Below, in pieces: positions 14,601 through 26,599 of a DNA stretch of 64,000 bases. Origin of the DNA: Pyrenopolyporus hunteri (Eukaryota; Ascomycota; Sordariomycetes; Xylariales; Hypoxylaceae); contig CADCXC010000010.1 in NCBI GenBank assembly GCA_902806595.1, positions 2,170,001 to 2,234,000 of the forward strand. Direction: 5' to 3'. The translations under genes were made by a program, and so were the position numbers. Under the pieces are notes generated by a model. The model ran no database searches and was not told the origin of the DNA. It was given only the letters and a program-made list of their open reading frames with translations. Positions within the stretch are counted from its first letter, which is position 1. Every line of letters begins with the position of its first letter.

Positions 14601-15917
14601 TTAATAAATTAACATAATATATATATAAAAAACGATAAATTTATTTTTTAATTTTTAAAAATTTAAGTTTAAATTAATTAATAAATTATTAAAATAACTT
14701 TTAATGATTTATCGATTAATAATTAATAAGTAATAAAAAATTACGAAAAAAAAATTACTTATATAAAAACGTATAAATACTCGTTTATATATAATTAATA
14801 ACGCGATTTACGATTAATCGTTTCGTAATATTTTTTAATAAAACGACTAAATAAAACATTACGTACGCATTTAAAATAAAATATTTCGCGTAAAATAATA
14901 ATATTTAATCGAATTTATTACTTTTTACCGATTTTAAAAATACTTTTACGACCGTTTTTAATTTCATTTAAAAAAATAACGCGTTACGAAATAGTAAGTA
15001 AATCGATAACCACTTTATTTACTCCGCTTATAAATGGGATGTTTTAATTAAAACTACCATAAACATCGAAATTAAAGGAATTTACAAAGGGAAAATTTAA
15101 TTATTAAAACGTCGAAAATATCGAGTTAAAAATTATCATATTATTAATAAAAATAATTACCTTAATAAAAAAAATACCCGTAATAAAAAAATTAAATATA
15201 ATAATATAACCGATATTAATATTATTTTAATCGAATTAAATTTTTAATTATAATAAATTAATATAAACGCGTTTAACTTTATATATATTAACGATATAAA
15301 TAATAATTAAAATCTTATGTTTAAATATACGATTTATAATAAATTTACGACGACACGTTAATAAAAATTATTATAATATAAAATAACATTTAAAAAAAAA
15401 TTTTATATACGATAAAATAATAATATTAACGTCGAAAAATTTAAAAACTACGTTTTAAAATAAGTTAAAAAATTATAGATAAGAATTTTTAATAATGTAG
15501 TAAAAAAAATAAGAAAAAAATTAATATATACCTTTAAAAAAGTTTAAAAAGTAAAAAAGTAAAAAAAACGACTATTTATATAAATAACCGCGTATTTTAC
15601 TACTTAAAACTTTTTTAAATAAATACCCGAAAAATCGTAAAAATATTTACGATATTTTTTAAATTATTAGGAAAATTTTTAAGATTTTTAAAAAATATTA
15701 ATAATTAATTAAATATAACGATTTAATTAATTAAAATAATAATAAATTATACCATTAAAATAACATATACGATTTATAAAACGCGTATTTTATTAAATAA
15801 AATTTCTTTTATTATATTTACCGAAAAAATTATATATTAAAAAACAAGTAAAAATATAAAAAAAATAAAGTAATAAATAAAAATATGTTTTATTAATACG
15901 GTATTATTAAAAGGATA

Positions 15918-16180
15918 TATTATAAAACGTAAACAATTAAAATATTAAAAACTAAATAATATATACGTATTAAAAGCATATATTTTTAAACTTTACATTA
16001 ACCTATAATTTTACGTATTATTTAATTAATAACACTTATAAAAAGGAAACTTTTTTTTATAAATAAATAAAAATTTCGTATACCTTTTTATAATATACTT
16101 TTTTTATATACCTTTAAAAAATTACTCGTATCGTTTTTATTTTAATTCTTTAAAAATTAAATATTATATAACGTAAAAAT
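15918..16180 (+). repeat. Right (3') LTR
   Basis: Partner of 8353-8615. This copy keeps many C outside CpG (CC and CT contexts) but has lost most G outside CpG, so the minus-strand cytosines were the ones mutated. AAAAGGA lies just upstream. Confidence 0.85.
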
Positions 16181-16569
16181 AATTATTTAATAAAAAAAGT
16201 AATTTATCGAAAATAAAATTTTTTTTTTTATAAAATTAACGAAATTAAATATTCGATAAATTATTATAGGGGCGGTAAATAAAATATTTTTCGATATTAA
16301 CGTTAATAATAATTTTAATATTAAAAAAAAAAAAATAAAATAATACGGTTATATTTATTATTATATTTTATTATCGAAACGAAATTATATCGTAAAATAT
16401 TTTTTTATTTCGTAATAAAAAAGTAAAATTATTTAATAAAAGTTAATTTTTAATTTTCGTAAAAAAAATTAATAACGTTTTCGATAAATTAACGATATAA
16501 TATTTAAATCGAAATGATTTTTTCGACCGTTTTAATTATTTTATCGTAATTTACGTTAATTATAATAAA

Positions 16570-16855
16570 AAAATATAATTATAAAATATATAAGTAAAAA
16601 ATCTTTTTTTAAATAAATTATTATTTCGATTATTATTTTAAAAAATAAAGTTATTAAATATATAAATAAAAGATTTTTTTTTAAATAAATTAACGTTTTA
16701 ATTATTATTTTATAAAATAAAATTATATAATATATAAAAAAACGATTTTTTTCGAAATAAATTATTATTTTAATTATTATTTCGAAAAATAAAATTATAA
16801 AATATACGAATAAAAAATTTTTTTCGAAACGAATTATCGTTTTAATTTTTATTAT
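16570..16855. repeat. 72-bp tandem repeat, four copies
   Basis: The landmark AAATAAATTA (or AAACGAATTA) starts at 16611, 16683, 16755 and 16827, exactly 72 bp apart. It is preceded by a T run and followed by ATTATT-rich sequence. The copies differ mainly by TA versus CG changes, that is, by how far each has been mutated. Confidence 0.8.
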
Positions 16856-19800
16856 AAAAAGTTATTTTTTTTATTAATCGAAAAAAATTAAAAAGTTTTT
16901 TATATAAATTTATTAAAAGTTTTTATAAAAAAAAATTAATTTATTTATAATATATAAATACGAAGGTTTAATATATATTAAAGTATTAATGGTTTTTTTT
17001 TATTTATTTTTAAAGTATATCGTTTTTTATAAATATATATTTTATAATTAATTATTTATAATTTTTTAATTAAAATATTCGAGGGGGTTAAATATATTTT
17101 ATTAACATTAATTTAAAAATACGATTATAAAACGATATAAAAATTATATTTCGATAAATAATATATTAATTATTTTAAAGTCGATTATAAAATTATTATA
17201 ATTATATTTTTAATATAAAATTCGATTTTATATCGAATATTTAAATTTAAGTGTATGTTAAATTAAAAATATTAAATTATATTTAAATTTAAAATTATAA
17301 AAAACGAAGTTAAATTTTAATCGTAAATATTTATAACGTTTTTTTTTTAAATTTAATTTAAATATTTTTTTTTTTAAGTTTTCGTTATTAATATAATATT
17401 AATAAAAAATTTATTCGATATTTAATTATATAATATTAAAATTTAATTTATATTTTAAAAAATTTATACGATTTTTTTCGATATTTAATTATTTAATATT
17501 TTTATATTTCGTTTTTATATTTATATATTCGTTATTAATGTTATTTAAAATATCGCTTCGTATTATATTTACTTTTTTTTTTTTTTTCCCTTTTTTTATT
17601 AATTTAAACGAGGTAAAATTAAAGAAAAACGACTTCGATTTATAATCGATACGTTTATTATCGATGGAATAAATAAAAAAAATAAATATAAATGAATTTT
17701 ATAACATAATAAAGTTATAATAAATAGCGGATAAATTAACGGGGATTATATTTAATAAATTTATATTTTTCGTAAATTATTTTATACGTATACGTTTTTT
17801 TTTTTTTTACGTCGATATACGATATTAATAACGACGAAATAATAGGGTAAACGGTAATAAAAATAACGATTACGTTAATTATTATTAAATAAAAAGTAGA
17901 AATTTTTATACGAAATAATAATTATTTAAATATACGTTTTCGATAAAATATAAATGAAATTTTTCGAGTATTATAAATAAATTATTATAAAAATAATAAA
18001 TAAATATTATTATTATATTTATTAAATTAATTAAAAAAAAAGTAAGTTAAAAAATAAAGTAAATATAAATTAAATTATATTTAAAAAAAAAAAGGGTAAA
18101 AATACGTTTAAATATATTAAAAGTAAATTAATATTTATTTCGTAAAAACGTTAATTATCGAAGTTTTCATTTTTTAAATATTTATATTAATATAATATAT
18201 TCGTTATAAAATAAAACCGGTAAAAAATTTTATATTATTTAAAACGATTTAATTTAAGTAAATTAATTTTATTATATATTACTTATATATATATAAATTT
18301 TAATTTTCGATATTTTTTTAAAGTTTAACGTTAAAAATTTTTTATTATTTAAAATAATTTATAAAACGTTTAAATATAATATTCGAAAATATAAATCGTT
18401 TATTATAATTAATTAAAATTTTAAAAAAAATTACGATAAATTTATTATATATATTTTTATCAATTAATATTTTATAATTATTTAATGCGTTTTTATTTAA
18501 TGAAATTTCGTTATAAATTTACGGTAATTCGTTTATTTCGAAAAAATCGTATTATTATATAACGTAATACGTTAAAGTTAAAATTAATTAATCGTTAATA
18601 AATTAATGTAAGTTATTATTAATAAATAAACTTAATTAAATATCGATTTAATTAACGCGATTTATTTAATTATAATCGATATATAAAATTAAAAATTATT
18701 TTACGAAATGTAAATTTAATATAATATTATTAATTTATTATAATACGTTTACTTATATATACCCGAAAAATATAAAAATAATTTTCTATTATAAAATTAA
18801 TATTTTATTTTTTTATTATACGAGGAAACTTTATTTTATTTATCGTTATTAAAGATTTTTTTTTTAACGTTTCGTTTAATGTTTTAATTAACGTTTTTTT
18901 CGATAATTATTTAATGGCGTTTTTTCGAATTATAAATGTTTATTTATTTATTTATAATAATATAAGTTTTCGATTATAATCGAAAAAATAATTAAAAATT
19001 ATAATTTTTAATAAATATTCGAAATAATTTATTAAAACGTTTTATTTTTAATCGGCGATTTTTATTAATTAAAATATTATAAAACGAGTTTTTTTATTAA
19101 CGAATAATCGGTAAAAATATTTTACGTATATTTTATTATTTTTTAAATGTATAATAAATATATCGTATATAATTATAAAAAAATTATATGTAAAAACGGT
19201 AAAATAATAAAGGGTAATAATTACTTTTTTTAAATTTCGAAAAAAAAATAAAATTAATTAATTCGATCGAATTATTCAATTTATAAATTAATATTTTAAA
19301 AAAAATAAATTAAAATATTAATATTAAATAAAAATTTTATAAAAAGTTATTTAACGTAATTTAAAAGTTAATCGAAACGATTTAAATAAATTTCGAAGTT
19401 ATTTTCGTTAATTTATTATAATAAATATTTTATATATTTTATAAACGTATTTATTTTTTTTTATAATTAATGGATTTTATTAATAAAATGTTAAAGTTAT
19501 AATATTAAAATTATCGAATTATAAACTAATTTAATTATAATTAATCGTACGCGTTTAATCGTTTTTTTTTTTCTAAATTTATTTAAAATTATTTTTTTTT
19601 AAAAATTCGTATTAACGATATCGAATACGAAAAACTTCGATAAAAAAAAATAATAAAAAATAAATAATGGCGTAATCGAGCGGTTATTATTTATAATTAT
19701 AAATAAATAGATACGATTTAAAAATTAAAAATAATTAAATTTTAAAAAAATTAAAATAATAAATAAATTAAATATATATTTTATATATATAAAAAAAAAT

Positions 19801-21869
19801 TATAAAAAGCCGGTTTTTAATTTATAAATTAATTAAAAATAATTTTAATAAATTTAATTATTATATTACGAAATTTAATAAATTTAAAATTTCGTAAAAA
19901 ATTAATTAATTAATAATATTTAAAAAATAAAATTTTTTAATACGATATTATTCGACGATTACGAAATAAATATAACGTCGAAATAAATTTACGATTTTTA
20001 TAACGTTATTTAAAAACATAGGATTTTTATAAAAATAAATATAATATCGATATTATTTAAAATAAAATTTATTAATTTTTTTAAATTAAATTACTTTATA
20101 ATTTAATTATTAAATATTTAAAAATAAAACGATTTAAAGTTAAATTAATTTATTAAACTTTAAAACGTAAGTTAAAAAAATAGAAGATAATTCGATACGA
20201 ATTAATTTTTTATACCTTCAAATTTATAAATTTTATACGATATTTATTTTATTTTACAAAACTTTAAAATATCGAAATTTTAAATTAATTGTAATATTTA
20301 TAAGAGATAAAATTAATGCGAGTTTTTTTTATTCGAATTCGAATAAAAAATGATATAAAAAAGCGGATAAAGAATTCGAATAAACGATATAATATAACGA
20401 TTTAATTAAAAAAATTTTTTAATAAATATACGTAAATTTTAAATGTTTTTAAATATATAAAACGAAACTCGTTATAAAAACGCGTTAAAAAAGTTTTATA
20501 AATTTTTATATTATAAAAAATAATATAAAACGTATATCGTTTATATTATTTTTAAATTATATAATAACGTATCGAATTTAAATTATAAAATGCGAAAAGA
20601 AAAAAAATATAATTTAAAATTTTGAAATTTAATTATATATAATATATAAATGGTTATTATAAATTACGTTTTATTAAGTTCGAAATTTACGTAATTATCG
20701 ATGTATATTTTCGAAAAATTTTATAATATAACGTTAATAAATTAAATTACCTTTTTATAAATATATTATATTAATTTTTTTAAACGATTATTAAATTAAA
20801 ATTTCGATTATAATTTATTAAAACGAATTATAAAATAAAAATACTTTTTTTAATTTAAATATAATATTAATTTACGATATATACGAAACCATCGATTATT
20901 ATCGTAAATTTTAACGATATAAAAATTTAACGAATGTAAAAAAATTATTTTTTAAATTCGTATAAATACGATATTAATAAAATTAATAATAAAATCGAAT
21001 AATAATAATTGTAATTATTTTTAATTATTATTATACGTTAAATTATAAATATTTATTATCGAAAAATTATTAAACGTTAATTAATAATATTAAGGTTTTT
21101 TTTAAAAGTTAAAAAATTTAAACGATTTTAATAAAAATAAAGTTTTCGATTAAATAATAATATATTTTTTTTATAAAAATATAATATAATAAAAAGTCGT
21201 CGATTTCGTTATAAAATAAAATTAATATCGAATTAAATTTTAATTACGATATAAAAATATTATAATTAATTATATTAATTCGATATAATTAAATATATTT
21301 AATTTTTTAAACTTTATAATAAAAAATTATAAATAAAATTTAATATATAATCTCGAATTATAACGGTTAATTTATATATTAAAAAAGTTATTAATTTATT
21401 ACGATTTCGATAATTTTTTTATATTAAAAATATAAATTATTTATAATAAATAATTAACGAAATATTCGTTAAAAATACGGGATTTTACGCGATTATACGA
21501 AAAAAAATATATTTCGTTTAAAAATTATTTAAAAAATTATTAAAATATAAGTAAAAAATCGAAATTAATATTTAATAAAATACTTTATAATGGTATAAAA
21601 TGGTATTATAATTATATATAAAAAGTTAAAAAGGAAATAAAAATTATTAAATAACACGTCGCGTTTTAAAAAGATTTATATGTGAATTAATTCGATATAA
21701 ATATTTATATTATTTAACGTTTTTTTATTTTTTTAATTAAATATTTATCGTTAAATTTAAATTTAAATAATGTTTTTTTATATTTATTATAAATATTTTT
21801 TCGTTATTTATAATATTTAAAATTCGATAATTTTAAATATAAATTATATAATTTTTATAATGAAATAAT

Positions 21870-23645
21870 TTATAATTATTAATTTAAAAAATTATTTTTT
21901 TATTAAAAAAATATTAAAATATAATAATCGAAAACATTATATTTAAAATAATATATATAATTTATAATTATGTAATTTTATATTAAAAAATTTATCGTAA
22001 TAATAATAATAATAAATATATTTTTATTAAATATTTTATCGTTTTACGTAACGAAAATTTAAAATATATATTTTAAAAATATATATAAATAACGATTAAT
22101 ATAAAGTTAATTATTTTATAACTTTTATAAATAAAATAAATTAATTAATACACTTTTTATAACTTTTTCATCGTATAATTATATAATATTTTTTTTCGAT
22201 TTATTTATTAACGACCTTTTATTATTTAATATAATTATAAATTTATAATATTATATTATAATAATAAGTTATTATTATAATATTTAAATAAATATATAAT
22301 TTTAATTTTAAATCGTTAAATATTATATAAAAGTAAATATAATAAATAAATTTATAATTATTTTTTTATAAAATTATTTTTTTAAAAAAGTATTAAAATA
22401 TAATAATCGAAAACATTATATTTAAAATGATATATATAATTATAAATTTATAATATTATATATAATAATAAGTTATTATTATTATAATAATATAATTTCG
22501 TATTAACGTATTTATCGTAACGATAATAATAATAAATATATTTTTATTATATATTTTATTATTTTATATAATAAATAATTAAAATATAAATTTTAAATGA
22601 AAATATATTTACAATTAATATAAAGTTAATTTAATCGTATTTTTTACATCTATAAAATTTAATTAATTTATTTTTTTCGTTACTTTTCGTTATATAATTA
22701 TATAATATTTATTTAATTATTAATTAATGATTTTTTATTAATTTAATAATTATAATAATAAATTTAAAAGTTAATTTAAATGTTATATCATTTTTTTAAT
22801 TAAAAAATCTTAATACGGCGCGTAATATTAAAAATTAAAAATTAAATTTTATTAATATTATAAAAAAAAAAAAAAAAAATTAAATCGCGATTCGAAAAAC
22901 CGCGGTTTTATATTTAAATTTTAATGATATATTCGATTAAAATTTCGATGTCGATTATTTAATAAAATTAAACTTATTATATCGAATCGTAATAAACTTT
23001 TAATACGAATTTTATAAATATCGATTATTTTATACGTTAAACGTTAATATATAAATTATTAAAAAATATAATAAATAAATATTAATTATATATATTAAAT
23101 AATTTATTTTATTAAATATATAAAAAAAATATATTAAATTTAATAATTAAAAAATTATTTTTAAATATAATCTATAATAATTTATTAAATAAATAAAAAA
23201 TTATCGATATATAATTATAAAAATATTATACGATCGTACGATAAAAAAATTACGAAAAAATATATTAATTAATTTATATTTATATAAAAGTTTTAAAATA
23301 ATTAACTTCGTATTAATCGATATTTATATATATTTTAAAAGTATATATTTTAAATTTTCGTTACGTAAAACGACGAAATATTTAATAAAAATATATTTAT
23401 TATTACTATTATTACGATAAATTTTTAATACGAAATTATATAATTATATAATTTTAATAATAATATATATATAATTAAAATTTTTTATTATAATAATAAA
23501 TTATTATTATATATATAATATTATAAACTTATAATTATATATATTATTTTAAATATAATATTTTTAATTATTATATTTTAATATTTTTTTAAAAAAATAA
23601 TTACGTAAAAAAATAATTATAAATTTATTTATTATATTTTTTTTT
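21870..23645. repeat. Three-copy repeat block with a long inverted arm
   Basis: A unit of roughly 270 bp occurs at about 21,870-22,140 (+) and 22,365-22,640 (+). An inverted copy lies at about 23,283-23,645. Shared landmarks are CGAAAACATTATATTT (21,929 and 22,408), an ATAATAATAATAAATATATTTTT stretch and GTTTTACGTAACGAAAATTT (complement visible near 23,355). The first and third copies form a long imperfect palindrome with about 1.1 kb between the arms. This looks like nested or tandem insertion of one element family. Confidence 0.65.
22850..22915 (+). repeat. Dispersed repeat motif, copy 3
   Basis: ATTAATATTAT, an A run, TTAAATCGCGATTCGAAAAA and a CGCGG core. Similarity to copy 4 begins about 45 bp upstream (near 22,805 and 23,880), so the two are parts of a longer direct repeat. 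Confidence 0.6.
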
Positions 23646-23922
23646 ATTATATTTAATAAATTAAATTATTTAATAAATATATAATTAATGTTTATTTATT
23701 ATATTTTTTAATAAAATGTTTTAATTATATATATTATTTATTATTATATTTATTTAAAAGTAAATTTTTAATTATTAAATTTAATATAAATTCGTAACGT
23801 TTTTTTATTTAATTATTTATTATATTTTTTAAATATATTAATTAAATAATTATTTTATATATTATAATTAATAATATTAAATTTTAATATAACGTATAAT
23901 ATTAAAAATTAAAATACGATTT

Positions 23923-23986
23923 CGTTAATATTATAAAAAAAAAAAAAAAAAAATTAAAACGTCGTTAAAAAACTTACGGTTTTATA
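23923..23986 (+). repeat. Dispersed repeat motif, copy 4
   Basis: GTTAATATTAT, an A run of about 17, ATTAAAACGTCG and a degenerate core ACGG followed by TTTTATAT. It is a direct repeat of copy 3, offset by about 1.07 kb, and lies opposite the inverted copy 5 about 200 bp further right. Confidence 0.6.
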
Positions 23987-24184
23987 TATATATTTTAACG
24001 GTAAAATTAATAATTTAATAAAGTTAAATTATCGTATCGAATAATAATAAATTTATTAATTATAATTTTTATTATAATAAATAATAATTATTATATATTA
24101 TAAATTTATAATTATTATTATAATTTAATATAATAATTTAATTTTATTAAATAATTATAATTTCGACGTTAACGAATTTATATA

Positions 24185-24245
24185 AAAATACGATTTAAAA
24201 AATCGTATTTTAATTTTTTTTTTTTATTATTTATAATATTAATAT
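24185..24245 (-). repeat. Dispersed repeat motif, copy 5 (inverted)
   Basis: On the minus strand this reads ATTAATATTATAAATAATA, an A run and ATTAAAATACGATT, matching copy 4. Copies 4 and 5 face each other around about 24,090 and could be the ends of a small element or a palindromic insertion. Confidence 0.5.
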
Positions 24246-24899
24246 AATTTAATTTTAATTAATAAAATTATTTCGTATCGATTATAAAAAAATAAATAAT
24301 ATTTTATAATTTTTAAAATATTACGTAACTATAGTTAAAAAATAGGTTTAACATTTAAAAATTTTTTAAATTAACGATTTAACGAAAAAATTACTTATAA
24401 TTCGACGTATTATAACTTATTTTAAAAATAAAAAAAAATAAAATATATTAAAAAATACTGTAAATTTAATTAATTAAAAGTCGGATTTTTTTTTATAAAA
24501 GCTTTAATTTTTAACGTAAAAAAATTAAGGAAATTATAAAATTTTATTTTTTTTTATCTTTTATTTTTTTTAATGCGTCTTTTCTCGTTTCTTTTTTATC
24601 GATATTCGATTAAAGCTCAACGCTCTGACCACTTCGAGCTTCTGCCTTTCCCGTGGTACAATACTATAGTACATTGTATACAAAAGAGCGTGCCAGTTGT
24701 CGTCGGCCGTTGACTTTAGCCTATTATTTTTTTTTCTTTTGGCAGGGACCGCTGCGGATTATTACCTAAGCTTTGATACCTCCCGTTCTTTTCCTTCTTT
24801 TTTTCTTCCTTTTCGTATTCTTCAAAACACCTCAAGGTAATTCGTCAATCTCGTACCTTTTTTCTCGAAGGCCGCCTCAGGACCTGGCCTGTAGCCGAC

Positions 24900-25616
24900 A
24901 TGCTTCGGCGACTTCATGTTCGGGCCAAGCCTTCGCTTCTAAGGCGGGCGGCCGGTCAGCGTCACTTTGGGAGCACTCCACGCTTCAGCAACCCCGATTA
25001 TATACCGCCGCCTGGCCCCTATTTCTATCCACCGCCCCGGTCACGAGCCAGCCGGCTCAAGGATATGGCCATAGGCGCCGGACTCACCATTGGTGCTTTT
25101 GCCGCATTTGCCTACTATAGCAACCGCCAGTTCCTCCAGGAAGTGATGGAGATCGAGGAGGAAGCCATTCAGGAACAGCATCTAGCAGACGAGTTGCGCC
25201 TAGACTTCGCCGACGCTCGTCGGACCGGTGACCGGGACCGCTTAAGGGAGCTCACCTTTTCAACTACACGGCTCTCGCTAGACCCTCGGGAAGAATGGGA
25301 GGAGCTCGGTCCTCTGCCCGGCTTGCCTGAGGCTAAGAATGCTATCCCCGAGGAAGACACGTTGGTATTCATCAGCAGTGAGCCCGAAGAAGGCATGCTC
25401 TTTGTGAGGGTGGCCGTCAACGCCGAGCAGAGCGAGGTCATACCCATTGATGACCCCGAAAGCGGCGCGCTTGCTGAATTGATGGTCCGACTAAACCATA
25501 GCGCGTTCGACTGGATTTGGCAAAGGAAGCTGAACGCAGAAGTCTCTTGGGTAGTGAATCTGATATTCCGAGATATTGCCTTCTCGTATTCTTACAACCC
25601 CACACAATCTTCTTAG
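24900..25616 (+). CDS. Hypothetical one-TM protein, possibly mitochondrial
   Basis: A 238-residue single-exon ORF, the first gene after the island. I do not recognise the family. The N-terminus (residues 1-28) is rich in Arg, Leu and Ser and lacks acids, like a mitochondrial presequence. A Pro/Tyr-rich stretch follows (about 38-52). One hydrophobic segment spans about 58-78, followed by a charged helical region rich in Glu and Arg (about 80-125) and a soluble C-terminal domain. The ATG at 24900 is the first in frame with this body. Normal codon use only about 300 bp from heavily mutated DNA suggests that a sharp boundary protects it. An inner-membrane protein with a C-terminal soluble domain is an inference only. 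Confidence 0.7.
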   Translation: MLRRLHVRAKPSLLRRAAGQRHFGSTPRFSNPDYIPPPGPYFYPPPRSRASRLKDMAIGAGLTIGAFAAFAYYSNRQFLQEVMEIEEEAIQEQHLADELRLDFADARRTGDRDRLRELTFSTTRLSLDPREEWEELGPLPGLPEAKNAIPEEDTLVFISSEPEEGMLFVRVAVNAEQSEVIPIDDPESGALAELMVRLNHSAFDWIWQRKLNAEVSWVVNLIFRDIAFSYSYNPTQSS

Positions 25617-26599
25617 ACACGAGCTTCGATCCGGATCTATGACGGATACCGGCTTTTACGTTGCGTATGGCAATAAAATATGCGATATCAGCGATTCGCC
25701 GAACTGAATAGGTTTGGTTCGTCGGGTCACATCTGAAGATGTGCCAGATCTATTGGCCCGCTTGGAGACCCCGCCGTTCGTCGTTGTATGTCCCGCGATT
25801 ATCCCGTTGTCAAGTCCCTGCCGTAACTAACCGGCACAGTAATATGAGGGAGCCTTACTGATAGCAAGCCGCATATAATGCTTGGATCGGGTTTGATGGC
25901 TCCTTTAAGATACGAGGGCAGCACATAGATGGCCTTCGAGCAAGTCCCTCAGGATAGGCGTATTCTGGGAATTCAAGGCCCGAGATTACGAACTAGCCAC
26001 CTTTGAGACGGACGAGATGCTTGAGGATGGTCTGCATTAGGAGATTTGGAATTCTATGACAAGTCCAAGGACTTATTGAAGCCGCAGGAAGTAATGGGAA
26101 CGAAGTCTTCTTTTCGTACACTATAGACTATATGGTAATTTCGCCTACCTAGAAATGAGACTACACAGTTTGACATTTAATCTGATAGCATCGACACCGT
26201 AAAACTATTAGTGTTATATCATACTGCTTGCTTCGGGGAGCTCCGCCTCAAGGCCTAGCATATTATCTCTCATTCGTAGTAGCTAATAGCCAACAAGGCA
26301 ATGAACACGAGGAAACGGAATAAGCCCGTTACTCTCGGCCTCAAAGATCTCCAATCATAAGAAAGTTCACCATATTGCTCAATACGAGCGTTAAAAAACA
26401 ACTTCGGTTGTAGGGGTATCACGCCTTCCTCTTCGTCATTTCCATAACATCGCCCCCATAAAACTAAACGTACAACCAAACGAGATCAGGGTGCAAACGA
26501 AAAAAAAAGGAGCAACTGAACTTCGGCTAGGAGTAGACCGGCCGGGGTGACTAGCAACTAAATGAGCATCCTCTCTCCTTCTCTACCTAGGTAAGTTAG
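25617..26599. other. Intergenic, nothing recognised
   Basis: Between the 238-aa gene and the end of the poly-Q gene. Only short shadow ORFs; no tRNA, repeat or conserved motif seen. Confidence 0.6.

Larger units (their letters stand above)
8353..16180 (+). mobile_element. Relic LTR retrotransposon, about 7.8 kb, RIP-mutated
   Basis: Two co-oriented 263-bp repeats (8353-8615 and 15918-16180) lie at a constant offset of 7565 bp, with 222 identical positions, no indel and no transversion. The left copy begins TGTT; the right begins TATT, as expected if G became A. A purine stretch AAAAGGA ends just before the right LTR and may be the polypurine tract, which would make plus the coding strand. 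No primer-binding site or target duplication could be confirmed. The 7.3-kb interior should hold gag-pol, but every frame is broken and no domain is readable, so Ty1/copia versus Ty3/gypsy is undecided. The left interior (about 8.6-9.7 kb) is G-rich and C-poor, while much of 15.5-15.9 kb keeps C but few G outside CpG. Confidence 0.8.
1..24560. repeat. AT-rich, RIP-like mutated repeat island
   Basis: By eye roughly one base in ten is G or C, and no credible ORF exists on either strand. Over most of the island nearly every remaining C is followed by G and nearly every remaining G is preceded by C; CA, CT, CC and TG are strongly depleted. This is what C-to-T mutation of both strands leaves (RIP in filamentous ascomycetes), except that CpG has been spared. 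Recognisable relics inside include an LTR element, tandem arrays and dispersed repeat ends, each listed separately. Outside those the sequence is featureless A/T with scattered CpG. The change to normal composition is abrupt at about 24,560-24,620. It could be a pericentromeric, subtelomeric or interstitial block; no telomere repeat is seen at position 1. Confidence 0.9.

Noticed and set aside
8620..15917. gag-pol reading frames inside the LTR element
   Set aside because: Every frame is full of stops from mutation; no protease, reverse transcriptase or integrase motif can be read, so no coding feature was made.
8345..16190. Target-site duplication around the LTR element
   Set aside because: ATGAT on the left and AATTA on the right do not match even allowing C-to-T or G-to-A, so none is claimed.
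24773..25120. Plus-strand ORF overlapping the first gene in another frame
   Set aside because: Low-complexity Phe/Leu start from a T-rich leader; a shadow of the 238-aa gene, which has better composition and start context.
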